This document shows, one piece after another, positions 52,873 to 62,717 of a stretch of DNA of 64,000 bases. The notes beneath the pieces were generated by a model. The model was not told where the DNA came from, searched no databases, and was given only the letters and a program-made list of their open reading frames with translations. The stretch spans positions 882,704 to 946,703 of the forward strand of contig NZ_LMID01000011.1 in the NCBI RefSeq assembly GCF_001428605.1, written 5' to 3'. The position numbers and the translations under genes are program-made. Every line of letters starts with the position of its first letter. Position 1 is the stretch's first letter. The DNA is from Sphingomonas sp. Root720 (GTDB lineage Bacteria; Pseudomonadota; Alphaproteobacteria; Sphingomonadales; Sphingomonadaceae).

Positions 52873-53070
52873 TCCACAATCTCTTCCGCGCGCGAGCATG
52901 CGCGCATAGCGCGGGGGGGATGCGCCGAAATCCAAAATGAAGCTCTCATCCGATAATCGAAACGGGGAAGGCAAAAGAGCGCGTTGGTCTAAGAAAGCAT
53001 CGTCGGACGCGTTCGTCCGCCGCAAATCTCAGGGTCGAAGAATACCCGTTCAGGCATTGGGGAGGACCGC

Positions 53071-55560
53071 ATGATTTCCAGAAAGATTCTGCTGCTCTCG
53101 GCATCGGCGCTGGCCGCGATGCCGATGGGCGCGTTCGCGCAGGATGTCGCGCCGCAGGCTTCGGCTCGCGATACGGACACGGCCGAGATCGTCGTGACCG
53201 CGCAGCGCCGCGAACAGTTGCTGTCCGACGTGGGCATGTCGATCAGCGCGATCGGCGGCGAGGCGCTGCGCACCCGCAACTTCACCGATGTCGGGGACCT
53301 GTCTAAGCTCGTTCCCGGCCTGTCGGTCAGCGACAGCGGCTTCAGCACGCCGATCTACACGCTGCGCGGCGTCGGCATCAACGAGCCGTCGATCGGTTCG
53401 AGCTCCTCGGTCGCCATCTATGTCGACGAAGTTCCGCTCGCCTATCCGGTGATGACGCAGGGCACCACGCTCGATCTGCAGCGGGTCGAGGTGCTGAAGG
53501 GTCCGCAGGGGACGCTCTACGGCCAGAACTCGACCGGCGGCGCGATCAACTATATCGCCAACAAGCCGACCGACGAATTCTCGGCCGGTATTTCGGCGAC
53601 GCTCGGCCGCTTCATGCGCGGCAATGTCGAAGGCTTCGTCAGCGGCCCGCTCGCGCCGACCCTGAAGGCACGCGTCGCGGTACGCGGCAGCTTCGGCGAC
53701 ACCTGGCAGCAGAGCCTCACCCGCGATGATGGCCTCGGCAAGGTCCGCAACTTCACTGGCCGCGCGATCGTCGAATGGGAGCCCGCCGAGACCTTCAAGG
53801 TGACGTTCAACGCCAATGGCTGGATCGACAAGTCGGACACCGTGGCGCCGCAGCTCGTCTCGGTCTTTCCGGGCAATTCGTTCAATGTCGACCGCAACCT
53901 GGTGGTGCTCGATGCCGGCAACCCCGCCAGTTGCAGCGCCCCGGTCGGCCGCCTGCCGGGCTGCCCGATCAACGCGCGGACCGGAGCGCGGATCACCGCC
54001 GCGACCGATCCGGTCGTCACTCGCCCGGGTCTCCTGCCCGGCAGCAACGCCCGCCGGGCCGACTGGGACGCGGGCCAGGATTTCGATCGCGACGACAAGT
54101 TCTACCAGGGTTCGGTGCGCGCCGAATGGCAGCTCAACGACGAACTGGCGCTGACGTCGATCACCTCCTACGCCCATCTGAAGCGTGAGCAGAACGCCGA
54201 GTTCGACGGCACGGCGGCGTCGGAAAATCTCCGTAATTTCCAGCGCGGTACGATCAAGTCCTTCGCGCAGGAAATCCGCTTCACCGCCGATTTCTCCGGC
54301 GTCCACTGGCTGGTCGGCGCCAATTATGGCCGCGACCGCACCAGTGACGACGTCGCGCAGTTCCTCCGCAACGCGTCGGCCGTGCAGAATCTGTTCGGCT
54401 TCACGTCGAACGGCGGCGAGATCTTCGCGCGTCAGCGGATCAAGAACTGGGCGATCTTCAGCAGTATCGATATCCCGATCACCGACCGGATCACCGTGTC
54501 GGGCGGCATTCGCCTGAGCGAGGACACCCGCAAGTTCCGCGGCTGCGGCGCGCCGATCGACGATTTCTCGGGCCCGGGCTATACTGCGCTCGTCAACACG
54601 TTCCGCGGCGGCGCCGGGCTGGCCCCGATCGCGCAGCTCCGGGCCGGGGACTGCTATTCCTTCTACACGACGGCGGCGACGCAACAGCAGGATACGGCGG
54701 GCCTGCCGCTGCTGACCCCGGGCTTCGCCAACCGCACGCTGAAGCAGGACAATGTCCCCTGGAACGTCAACCTGAACTACAAGCCCTCGTCGAACTCGCT
54801 GCTCTACGGGCGGGTCAGCCGCGGCTTCAAGGCCGGCAACTTCTCGACGCTCAACACGACCGACAACGTTGCGTACAACCCGGTCGTCCAGGAAGAGCTC
54901 ACGGCCTATGAACTGGGCGGCCGCTTCAATCTCGGCCGGCTGTTCCGCTTCGAAGCGGCGCTGTTCCGCTACGACTATACCAACAAGCAACTGCGCGCCC
55001 GCGTCTTCGTCGGCCCGCCGTTCGGCAACATCAACGCCCAGGACACGATCCCCAAGTCGCGTCTGAAGGGCTTCGAGGCCTCGGCCACGCTGCGTCCGAT
55101 GGACGGACTGACCCTCGGCGCCAGCGGCACCTATATCGAGAGCAAGATCCTCCGCTACACCGGTCAGACGGTCGACGGCGTCCTGCAGGACCAGTCGGGA
55201 TCGCCGTTCAATTTCACGCCGAAATACAGCGTGAACGGCGACATTAACTATGAACGGCCGGTCAGCAGCAGCCTCAACGGCTTTGTCGGGGTGAACGTCT
55301 CCTACCGCAGCAGCACCTCGGCTGTGTTCACGCCGCCGACGCCGCAGCCCAATCTCGAGCCGTTCGATATCAAGGACTACATGCTGGTCGACGGCCAGCT
55401 CGGCGTCGAGGATGCGGACGGCCGCTGGAAGGCGTTCATCTGGGGCAAGAACATCTTCAACAAATATTATTGGACGAACGTGATCCGCGTGTCGGAGGTC
55501 ATCGTCCGCTTCCCGGGCATGCCGGCGACCTACGGGGCGACCGTCTCGTTCAAGTTCTGA
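53071..55560 (+). CDS. TonB-dependent outer-membrane receptor (copy 1)
   Basis: An 829-residue receptor. A signal peptide ends at ...GAFAQ (about residue 24). The plug starts with AEIVVTAQRREQLLSDVGMSISAIGG and includes LRGVGINEPSIGSSSSVAIYVDEVPLAYP and VEVLKGPQGTLYGQNSTGGAINYIA. The barrel ends with an aromatic residue (VSFKF). Sphingomonads use such receptors for uptake of hydrophobic aromatics and terpenoids as well as siderophores. The neighbouring MFS permease and catabolic genes favour substrate uptake. ATG at 53071 follows GGGGAGGA. Confidence 0.9.
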   Translation: MISRKILLLSASALAAMPMGAFAQDVAPQASARDTDTAEIVVTAQRREQLLSDVGMSISAIGGEALRTRNFTDVGDLSKLVPGLSVSDSGFSTPIYTLRGVGINEPSIGSSSSVAIYVDEVPLAYPVMTQGTTLDLQRVEVLKGPQGTLYGQNSTGGAINYIANKPTDEFSAGISATLGRFMRGNVEGFVSGPLAPTLKARVAVRGSFGDTWQQSLTRDDGLGKVRNFTGRAIVEWEPAETFKVTFNANGWIDKSDTVAPQLVSVFPGNSFNVDRNLVVLDAGNPASCSAPVGRLPGCPINARTGARITAATDPVVTRPGLLPGSNARRADWDAGQDFDRDDKFYQGSVRAEWQLNDELALTSITSYAHLKREQNAEFDGTAASENLRNFQRGTIKSFAQEIRFTADFSGVHWLVGANYGRDRTSDDVAQFLRNASAVQNLFGFTSNGGEIFARQRIKNWAIFSSIDIPITDRITVSGGIRLSEDTRKFRGCGAPIDDFSGPGYTALVNTFRGGAGLAPIAQLRAGDCYSFYTTAATQQQDTAGLPLLTPGFANRTLKQDNVPWNVNLNYKPSSNSLLYGRVSRGFKAGNFSTLNTTDNVAYNPVVQEELTAYELGGRFNLGRLFRFEAALFRYDYTNKQLRARVFVGPPFGNINAQDTIPKSRLKGFEASATLRPMDGLTLGASGTYIESKILRYTGQTVDGVLQDQSGSPFNFTPKYSVNGDINYERPVSSSLNGFVGVNVSYRSSTSAVFTPPTPQPNLEPFDIKDYMLVDGQLGVEDADGRWKAFIWGKNIFNKYYWTNVIRVSEVIVRFPGMPATYGATVSFKF

Positions 55561-55569
55561 CCAAGGCGG

Positions 55570-55601
55570 GGGCCGCCGGACGAGGCGTCCGGCGGCCCTT
55601 T
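55570..55601 (+). terminator. Terminator after the TonB receptor
   Basis: A perfect 12 bp stem (GGGCCGCCGGAC / GTCCGGCGGCCC) with loop GAGGC, followed by TTTCC, starting 9 bases after the receptor stop. Confidence 0.8.
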
Positions 55602-55624
55602 CCGTTCCGGGAGCAGGTGTCCGA

Positions 55625-57010
55625 ATGACCCGATTGGCCGAACCGCCGCCCCTCGACCAGCCCGACCTCGGCGGCGGAGGGGCGTCCGGATCGGCGGCTG
55701 CTCCCGCATTGGCCGACAGTCCCGCCTATCGGCCGGTGGCGGCCTGGTGCTCGGTCGGCATCCTGTTGATCTTCTCGCTGTTTTCCTTCCTCGACCGGCA
55801 GATCATCGCGCTGCTCGTCGACCCGATCAAACAGGATCTCGGGCTGACCGACACCCAGCTCGGCCTGCTGCAGGGCCTGGCCTTCGCGCTGCTCTACGCG
55901 GTCGCGGGCCTGCCGATTGGCTGGGCGGTCGATCGCTATCCACGCCGGATCATCCTGTTCGCCGGCATCGCGATATGGTCGGTCGCTTCCGCTTCCTGCG
56001 GGCTGGCGCGCAACTTCTGGCAGATGTTCATCGGCCGCACCTTCGTCGGGGTGGGCGAGGCCAGCATGGGCCCGACCGCCGTGTCGCTGATCAGCGACCT
56101 GTTCCCGCGCGACCGGGTGGCGACGCCGCTCGGCGTCTACTCGGCCGGCTTCTACATCGGCGGCGGCGTGGCGCTGACCGTCGGCGGCTGGGTCGTCAGC
56201 CTTTTCTCCGGACAACCGGTCGTCGACCTTCCGATCATCGGGGCGACCGCGCCCTGGCAGGCGGTCCTCATCGCCACCGGCCTGCCCGGCGTGATCGTGG
56301 CCTTCCTGGCCTTCGCCATCTACGAACCGCGATCGCCCGAACATCTGCGCAGGATCCGGTCGCGGCCCGCCCAGGCGAGCGTCGCCGCTTTCCTGCGCGG
56401 ACGCTGGCGTCTGGTTTCGCTGGCCTATGGCGGCTTCGGCATCGCCGCCTTCGTCAGCTACGCGATCACCGCCTGGACGCCGACCTACTTCATCCGCGTC
56501 TTCAAATGGTCGGCGACCGATGTCGGCTGGACCTATGGATTGATCGTCGGCCTTTCCGGGGCGTCCGGCGCCTTCCTCGGCGGCGTGCTCATGGATCGCA
56601 TCTATCGCGGCGGCCGGACCGACGCCTATTTCCTCGTCGCCGGGATCGCTTCGCTGATCGCGACGCCGTTGTTCGCGGGCGCTTTTTTCGTCGCGTCGCC
56701 GAACGTCGCCCTGATGATGCTCAGCGGCGGTCTCGTGATGTTCGGGACGATCTCGGCCGCATCCTATTCGACCTGGCAGAAGATCGCGCCGCCCGCGGTG
56801 CGTGGGCGGGTCACGGCGACCTATATCCTGATCGGCGCGATCGTCGGGTCGGGGCTCGGGCCGCTGTCGACCGGGCTGGTCACCGACTATGTGATGCGCG
56901 ATCCTCTTGCGGTCGGCTATTCGATCGCATTGATCAGCGGATTGTCCTTTCCGGTGATGGCGCTGCTGTTCCTGACCGGACGCGGACAGATGCGGGCGCT
57001 GACCGACTGA
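55625..57010 (+). CDS. MFS transporter, spinster type
   Basis: A 461-residue permease with about 12 hydrophobic segments. FSFLDRQIIALLVDPIKQDLGLTDTQLGLLQGLAFALLYAVAGLPIGWAVDRYPRR carries the MFS A-motif between helices 2 and 3, and FVGVGEASMGPTAVSLISDLFP is typical of spinster-like carriers common in sphingomonads near TonB receptors. It probably moves the pathway substrate or an intermediate over the inner membrane after the receptor brings it into the periplasm. It is separated from the receptor by a terminator hairpin, so some read-through or its own promoter is needed. Confidence 0.87.
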   Translation: MTRLAEPPPLDQPDLGGGGASGSAAAPALADSPAYRPVAAWCSVGILLIFSLFSFLDRQIIALLVDPIKQDLGLTDTQLGLLQGLAFALLYAVAGLPIGWAVDRYPRRIILFAGIAIWSVASASCGLARNFWQMFIGRTFVGVGEASMGPTAVSLISDLFPRDRVATPLGVYSAGFYIGGGVALTVGGWVVSLFSGQPVVDLPIIGATAPWQAVLIATGLPGVIVAFLAFAIYEPRSPEHLRRIRSRPAQASVAAFLRGRWRLVSLAYGGFGIAAFVSYAITAWTPTYFIRVFKWSATDVGWTYGLIVGLSGASGAFLGGVLMDRIYRGGRTDAYFLVAGIASLIATPLFAGAFFVASPNVALMMLSGGLVMFGTISAASYSTWQKIAPPAVRGRVTATYILIGAIVGSGLGPLSTGLVTDYVMRDPLAVGYSIALISGLSFPVMALLFLTGRGQMRALTD

Positions 57011-57044
57011 GACCGTCCCTGCCGTCGGCGAAGGCGGAGGTTGG

Positions 57045-57920
57045 CTAAGCGCGCGCCTGGGTGCGGAATTGGCTCGGCGAGCAGCCCACCATTCTTTTGA
57101 ACGCGACCGAGAAGCTGCTCGGCGAGGTGAAGCCCAGCCGGTAGGTGATTTCCTTCATCGACAGATGGCTGTTCGCGAGTAGGCTCTTGGCATGTTCGAC
57201 GGTCGAGACCGAGATGAACTCGAGCACCGACTGGCCGGTGGTCGCGCGGAAGCGGCGGCGGAAATGCGAGACGCTCATACCCAGCTCGCCCGCAAGCGCG
57301 GCCGCGGTAGGAATGTCGCCCTGCCGTGCCTCGACCATGGCGAGGATGCGGTTGAGCTGGGCAGGCGACAGCCGGCCCATCCTGGCTTCGGGCATGGCGC
57401 CGAAACCGGCGGTCCGTTGCCCGCCACCGTCCCGGATGATCTCGATCACGGCGGTCTGCAGCAGCGACTCGATGAGCGCGTCGGAGGCGAAGCCCGGCTC
57501 CAGCAGTTCGAGCGAGATCCGGTGCAGGCAGGCGCGGGCGTTGCCGTTCTTCACGCCCAGATATTTGTCGACCTCCACCTCGCCGACATCGAAGCTCTGG
57601 CCGAGGAGCTTTTCGATCCAGTGTTGCGAGAAGCTGCACTTCAGGGTGCGCGCGTGATGGTGGCCGGGGTCGTCGACGAAGACCTTCAGCGTCGATCCCG
57701 CCGGGAACAGCGAGACGTGGCCCAGATGGTGCGCGGATCCCCCGCTCAGCGATCCCCGCAGGTCGAGGCTGAAGGGCAGCAGCCGATAATGGATGCTGTC
57801 CAGCCGATCCTGGTAGATGAAGGATTCCTGCCACTGATAGTCGATAATGCCGATGGCGGCGTCATCGAGACGCCGTTCGGCGATAATGGTCGACGGGCAT
57901 TTTTCAAGGACGGCCTGCAT
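57045..57920 (-). CDS. AraC-family transcriptional regulator (paralogue 3)
   Basis: A 291-residue regulator. C-terminal double helix-turn-helix: TAAALAGELGMSVSHFRRRFRATTGQSVLEFI and LSMKEITYRLGFTSPSSFSVAFKRMVGCSPSQFR. The N-terminal part is homologous to those at 16820 and 36067 (shared LEPGFASD helix region). It is divergent from the second TonB receptor, with an inverted repeat between, and is likely its regulator. Confidence 0.84.
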   Translation of the reverse strand: MQAVLEKCPSTIIAERRLDDAAIGIIDYQWQESFIYQDRLDSIHYRLLPFSLDLRGSLSGGSAHHLGHVSLFPAGSTLKVFVDDPGHHHARTLKCSFSQHWIEKLLGQSFDVGEVEVDKYLGVKNGNARACLHRISLELLEPGFASDALIESLLQTAVIEIIRDGGGQRTAGFGAMPEARMGRLSPAQLNRILAMVEARQGDIPTAAALAGELGMSVSHFRRRFRATTGQSVLEFISVSTVEHAKSLLANSHLSMKEITYRLGFTSPSSFSVAFKRMVGCSPSQFRTQARA

Positions 57921-58284
57921 CGCGGCACCTCAGCCTGATCGTCTGATTCTTCCGTAGCATTGCCGCTGTCGCACGAGGTGACAAGAACTGGCACCCCTGT
58001 ATCGCGCGGGACCGATGCGCCAGGCAATATCCATGACTTTGGCATAATGCGTTTTTATGTGGCGGATGGCCCGCGGGCGCGGTGTGCAAGGCTTTCGAAA
58101 ATCGACTTTTACATTTTCGATTGGGCCCGGGCGATTGTCGCCCGCGATCCTCCGCTTCATCACGGAGGCACCAATGATGGTCCGCGTCCCGTTCAGGACG
58201 ATGCGCCGGTCGCGACCGGCCGAGCGTGATCTGGAACTACACCAGGCCGAACGCGACGACGGACGAAAAGGGGGGAGAGGATTG
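57921..58284. promoter_or_regulatory. Divergent region with inverted repeat TCGAAAAT-N10-ATTTTCGA
   Basis: A 364 bp region without a convincing gene. At 58095-58102 and 58113-58120 lies a perfect 8 bp inverted repeat in an AT-rich segment, about 165 bp before the receptor start and 175 bp from the AraC start. It is a good operator candidate for the AraC protein or another regulator. Confidence 0.5.
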
Positions 58285-60519
58285 ATGCGTAAATATTCCG
58301 GAATTCGTCGCCAGTTGCTGTCGGGCCTGGCGGTCGTCGCCACGATCGGCCTGCCCTCGCTCGCTTCGGCGCAAGCCGCCGATGCCGACGACAATGACGG
58401 CCTGCAGGAAATCGTCGTCACGGCCCAGAAGCGGAGCCAGAACCTGCAGGACGTGCCGGTTTCGGTCAGCGCGGTCGACGGCACCGCGCTGGCATCCGCC
58501 AACATTACAAGCGCGAACGACCTCGGACGGCTCGTGCCGTCGCTGACGATCTTCGCCACCTCGGGCTCGGTCCAGCCGTTTCTGCGCGGCATCGGCAACC
58601 CCGGTTCGCTGGTCGGCAACGAGGCGAGCAACGCCGTCTATATCGATGGCGTCTATCTCGTCCGGGTGCCTTCGACGCTGCTCCAGCTCAACAGCATCGC
58701 GCGGGTCGAGGTGCTCAAGGGGCCGCAGGGCACGCTGTTCGGTCGCAACGCCAGCGGCGGCCTGATCCACGTCGTCACCCGCGATCCGAGCCAGACGCCG
58801 GTGATCGAGGGCAGTATCGGCTACGGCAACTACCAGACGACCCGCGCCAGCATCTATGCCTCGACCGGTCTGGCCGAGGGGCTCGCCATCGATGTCAGCG
58901 GCCTGCTGATCGACCAGGGCGAGGGGTGGGGCAAGAATGTCGTCGACGGCCGCGACTGGGGCCGCGAGAACACCAAGGCGATCCGGAGCAAGTTGCGCTG
59001 GGAAGCCGGGGACGAAACGACGATCACGCTGACCGGCGACTATAACCGCTCGAACAACGATTTCATCGCGCAGAGCCAATATCTGCCGGGCGTCCAGCGC
59101 GGTTATGACCTGCCGCCCTTCGGCCTGCAGCCGCGCCTCGGCTTCTACGATATCGAAGCGAACGACACGCCCGTCAGCCGCAGCCGCAACTGGGGCGTCT
59201 CGGGCAAGCTCGAGCAGGATCTCTCCTTCGCGACGCTGACCTCGATCACCGCCTATCGCCGCGACAAGAGCTTCATCACTTTCGATTCCGACTTCGGCCG
59301 GCAGAATCTCCTGCGCGCCGACCTGTTCGGCCGGGTCCGGCAGATCTCGCAGGAACTGCAGCTCGCATCGCGCGAGGGCTCGAGCATCGACTGGCTGGTC
59401 GGCGCCTTCTACCTGGATTCGCGCTCGGCCTATGTGCCGTCGCGGTTCACCGGCGCGGCGATCGACTTCGCGGCCGGCGGCCTGCCGGCGGTCAGCGACA
59501 CCTATGGCCGTTCGAGCACCAAGTCGGCCGCGGTCTACGGCCAGGCGACCGTCCCGCTGATGGAGCGGCTGAACCTGACCCTGGGCGGCCGCTACACGCG
59601 GGACAAGCTCCGCGGCAGCGGCCGGGGGGATTTCTACCTGGTCGGCAGTCCGGTCGTTCCGGGGGCGACCATCACCGGCGCACAGACCTTCAAGAAGTTC
59701 ACCTACAAGGCGTCGCTCGACTACAGGCTGGACGACGACCTGATGGTGTATGCGTCGCAGAGCCGCGGCTACAAGGCCGGGTTGTTCAACACGCTGCCCT
59801 TCCTGCCGACCGCGGCGAAGCCGGAAATTCTCGACGCCAGCGAACTGGGCTTCAAGTCGGAGCTGTTCGACCGGCGCCTGCGGTTGAACGGCGCGGCCTT
59901 CTATTATGACTTCAAGAACGCGCAGTTCCAGCAGTTCGACGGACCGACCGTGATCATCATCAACGCGCCCGGCGCGCGGATCTACGGCGGCGAGCTCGAA
60001 GGCCAGGCCGCGCTCGGCCGCGGGCTGACGCTGCGGTTCGGCGCGGGATATCTGGACTCCAAATATACCGACTTCCCGAACGCGCAGACGCCGGTTCCCA
60101 ATCTCAACACCAATCCGGCGCTGGGCCCCGTCGGCGGCTATGTGAACGGCTTCGCGCCACTCGACGCCACCGGCAACGACATGGTGCGCGTGCCGAAATG
60201 GACGCTCAACCTGGGTCTCAACTACGAACTGGTGACCGAGGCGGGCAAGTTCAATTTCGACGTCAACTACGCCTATAATGACGGCTTCGCCTGGGATGCC
60301 GACAATGCCCTGCGGCAGTCTTCCTATTCGCTCGTCGACGCGCAGGTGAAATATACGCTGCCGGGCAAATATGAGCGTTTCGCGGTCCGCGCCTGGGCGA
60401 AGAACATCACCAAGGAAAAATATTACGTCGCGCAGGTCCAGAGCGATGGCGCGCGCGGCAGCTCGGCGATGCCCGGATCGCCGCGCACCTATGGTCTCGA
60501 CCTGCTCTTCTCGTTCTGA
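58285..60519 (+). CDS. TonB-dependent outer-membrane receptor (copy 2)
   Basis: A 744-residue receptor. Signal peptide to ...SLASAQ (about residue 30), then LQEIVVTAQKRSQNLQDVPVSVSAVDG, LRGIGNPGSLVGNEASNAVYIDGVYLVR and VEVLKGPQGTLFGRNASGGLIHVVTRDP. The barrel end is ...LLFSF. ATG at 58285 has GGGGGGAGAGG upstream. It heads a run of plus-strand genes (decarboxylase-like, Gfo/Idh, TetR, P450) and is divergent from an AraC gene. Confidence 0.9.
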   Translation: MRKYSGIRRQLLSGLAVVATIGLPSLASAQAADADDNDGLQEIVVTAQKRSQNLQDVPVSVSAVDGTALASANITSANDLGRLVPSLTIFATSGSVQPFLRGIGNPGSLVGNEASNAVYIDGVYLVRVPSTLLQLNSIARVEVLKGPQGTLFGRNASGGLIHVVTRDPSQTPVIEGSIGYGNYQTTRASIYASTGLAEGLAIDVSGLLIDQGEGWGKNVVDGRDWGRENTKAIRSKLRWEAGDETTITLTGDYNRSNNDFIAQSQYLPGVQRGYDLPPFGLQPRLGFYDIEANDTPVSRSRNWGVSGKLEQDLSFATLTSITAYRRDKSFITFDSDFGRQNLLRADLFGRVRQISQELQLASREGSSIDWLVGAFYLDSRSAYVPSRFTGAAIDFAAGGLPAVSDTYGRSSTKSAAVYGQATVPLMERLNLTLGGRYTRDKLRGSGRGDFYLVGSPVVPGATITGAQTFKKFTYKASLDYRLDDDLMVYASQSRGYKAGLFNTLPFLPTAAKPEILDASELGFKSELFDRRLRLNGAAFYYDFKNAQFQQFDGPTVIIINAPGARIYGGELEGQAALGRGLTLRFGAGYLDSKYTDFPNAQTPVPNLNTNPALGPVGGYVNGFAPLDATGNDMVRVPKWTLNLGLNYELVTEAGKFNFDVNYAYNDGFAWDADNALRQSSYSLVDAQVKYTLPGKYERFAVRAWAKNITKEKYYVAQVQSDGARGSSAMPGSPRTYGLDLLFSF

Positions 60520-60525
60520 ACCTTC

Positions 60526-60555
60526 GAGGCGGTCCGGTCCGGATCGGGCCGCCTC
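60526..60555 (+). terminator. Weak hairpin after the second TonB receptor
   Basis: GAGGCGG and CCGCCTC arms with partial pairing inside, 7 bases after the receptor stop and without a T-run. It may act as an attenuator between the highly expressed receptor and the enzyme genes. Confidence 0.35.
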
Positions 60556-60575
60556 CCGTCCTGCAAGGAGCCGCC

Positions 60576-61403
60576 ATGGCCCAGCCGACCGACGCTTTCA
60601 CCGGCGGTATCCTCAACCTCACCGGCGTCCGCCCCGGGGCGGCATTCCGATATGACGGGCTGAGCTTCCCCGACATGACCGTCTATATGGTCACCTTCCG
60701 CAGCAGCTATGAAGCGATCGAGAAGCTGATCCTTCCGCCGCCGCTGAAGGTCGACCGGTCGAAGCCGCCCGAGGTTCACGCCTGGTATTTCACCAGCCGC
60801 AACACCCTGCCCATGGACGGGCGGGTGACGCCCTATCACGGCTTCCAGTTCCGCGGGCACACCGCGTTCGAAGGCGTGAAGGGTTTTGCGGGCTGGGAAT
60901 ATATCGACAGCCTGGACGGCGATAAGACGCATGTCGACATCATGGGCCCCTGGGGCGTCTATTTCGGCATGCTCAAGAAGTTCGCCGACATTCGCTTCGT
61001 GCCGACCAGCGTCGACGCCTTCGAGGTGACGGTCAGCCGGCGGGGCCAGCGCCTGATCACGATGCGGATGCGTATCGGCGCCGAGCTCGATGCCGCGGGC
61101 GTCGCCGCGATGAATGCGGGCGGGTCGGAGACCCTGACGGTGCGCGAGATACCCGATGTCAACTATGCTGGCTTCGTCGACCGGACGGTGTGCTGCTCGC
61201 CGACCGATCGCAGCAACCAGGTGCTGCGCGCCTGGCAGGCCGAGGACGCCTTCATCGAATTCGGTTCGCTCGAGCAGGATCCGCTGGCGGAGCTGGCGCC
61301 CGAGGGGCCGATCCGGGCGGTCGCCTTCAACGCCACCGCGTCGGTCGAGACCTTCACCGAGATGCGCGTCCTGGGCACCTTGCCGGGTCATCCCGGACAT
61401 TGA
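60576..61403 (+). CDS. Acetoacetate decarboxylase-like protein
   Basis: A 275-residue protein resembling the ADC fold: EAIEKLILPPPLKVDRSKPPEVHAWYF in the N-terminal half, and VYFGMLKKFADIRFVPTSVDAFEVTVSRRG in the middle. The Lys-Lys pair matches the Schiff-base lysine and its neighbour in acetoacetate decarboxylase (FPKK). It may decarboxylate a beta-keto acid or perform another Schiff-base reaction such as an aldol or dehydration; members of the superfamily vary. Lies 56 bp after the receptor and 107 bp before the Gfo/Idh gene. Confidence 0.7.
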   Translation: MAQPTDAFTGGILNLTGVRPGAAFRYDGLSFPDMTVYMVTFRSSYEAIEKLILPPPLKVDRSKPPEVHAWYFTSRNTLPMDGRVTPYHGFQFRGHTAFEGVKGFAGWEYIDSLDGDKTHVDIMGPWGVYFGMLKKFADIRFVPTSVDAFEVTVSRRGQRLITMRMRIGAELDAAGVAAMNAGGSETLTVREIPDVNYAGFVDRTVCCSPTDRSNQVLRAWQAEDAFIEFGSLEQDPLAELAPEGPIRAVAFNATASVETFTEMRVLGTLPGHPGH

Positions 61404-61510
61404 TCGGCAGGGGAGAATCTTGCTCGCAATCGTCATCGGATCGGCGCTGGCGCGCTGATGCCACCGTCATAGGGTAAGGAAGCGAAGGACGACGACGGGA
61501 GAAGGCGCGG

Positions 61511-62668
61511 ATGACGGCGAGCGGCAATGACGGAAAGGCGCGGGACGCGAAGATCCGGATCGGCATCCTCGGGGCGAGCGCCAACCCCTTCGCCTGGGCG
61601 AGCGCCGCGCACATACCGGCGCTCCGGTCGCTTCCCGAATATGAGCTGGTCGCCGTCGCCTCGCGCAACCAGGACAATGCCGATGCCGCCGCCGCCAAGC
61701 ACGGCATCCCCCGCGCCTATGGCGATTATCACGAGATGCTCGCGCAGCCCGATCTCGACATGATCATCGTCAGCACCGGTTCGGCGCATCATCATCAGTT
61801 CGTGATGCCGGCGATCGAGGCCGGCAAGCATGTCTTCTGCGAGTGGCCGTTCGGGACCAGCATGGCGCAGGCGCTCGAGATGCGCGACGCCGCGCGGGCG
61901 AAGGGCGTGCGCACGCTCGTAGGTCTGCAGAATCGCTGCGCGCCGATCGTCGCCTATGTCCGCGACCTGATCGCGCAGGGCTATGTCGGCACGCTCTGGT
62001 CGGTGAACTTCGACCGTGCCAACGATCAGACCGCACGGATGGCCGTCAGCCAGGCCTATGTCGACTTTCTCGAACAGGCCAATGCCGGCCTGCGCATCAT
62101 GGGCGGTCATGCGCTCGACACGCTGGCCGCCTATGTCGGCGAGTTCGTCGATCTCCAGGCCTATATGACGATCGGGATGAAGGAGATCCGGCTGGACAGC
62201 GGCAAGGTCGTGCCGATGACCCACAAGGATCATATCCTGGTCAATGGCCGACTGGACAGCGGGGCGGTGGCTTCGATCGTGATGAAGCAGAATTCGCCCA
62301 CCTATAAGCCCTTCCACCTGGAGATCAGCGGATCGGGCGGCGCGCTGATCATCACCACCGAGGGCGACCTCGATCCCAGCGAGCGCCACCCCGGCGTCCC
62401 CAATGATTACCTCATCTACGGCACGCCGAAGCTTGGCGGCGCGTTCGAACCGCTGAGCATCCCGCCCCGATATCGCACCGTGCCGGGAGAGACGCCCGAT
62501 ACCCAGCCGCTCAACGTCGCGCACATGTTCCAGGACTTCGCCCGGGCGCTGGTCGAGGATCGGCCGGGCCCGCTCGATTTCGACCATGGCGTGATGCGGC
62601 ACCGGCAGCTCGAAACCATCGCCCGCGCCGCCGAAACCGGCATGCGGCAGCCGTTCTCCGCCGGATAG
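61511..62668 (+). CDS. Gfo/Idh/MocA-family oxidoreductase
   Basis: A 385-residue NAD(P)-dependent oxidoreductase: IRIGILGASANPFAWASAAHIPAL (Rossmann start), DMIIVSTGSAHHHQFVMPAIEAGKHVFCEWPFGTS, where the usual catalytic EKP motif reads EWP, and a C-terminal part resembling the Gal80-like branch (GGHALDTLAAYVGEF). The Lys-to-Trp change in the EKP motif means it may not be a normal sugar dehydrogenase; Gal80-type relatives are ligand sensors. Role in the pathway unknown. Confidence 0.78.
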   Translation: MTASGNDGKARDAKIRIGILGASANPFAWASAAHIPALRSLPEYELVAVASRNQDNADAAAAKHGIPRAYGDYHEMLAQPDLDMIIVSTGSAHHHQFVMPAIEAGKHVFCEWPFGTSMAQALEMRDAARAKGVRTLVGLQNRCAPIVAYVRDLIAQGYVGTLWSVNFDRANDQTARMAVSQAYVDFLEQANAGLRIMGGHALDTLAAYVGEFVDLQAYMTIGMKEIRLDSGKVVPMTHKDHILVNGRLDSGAVASIVMKQNSPTYKPFHLEISGSGGALIITTEGDLDPSERHPGVPNDYLIYGTPKLGGAFEPLSIPPRYRTVPGETPDTQPLNVAHMFQDFARALVEDRPGPLDFDHGVMRHRQLETIARAAETGMRQPFSAG

Positions 62669-62717
62669 GCGCGACCCGATGGTGCCGCCGTTGCCGATCG
62701 AGGAGCCTTGACCGTCG

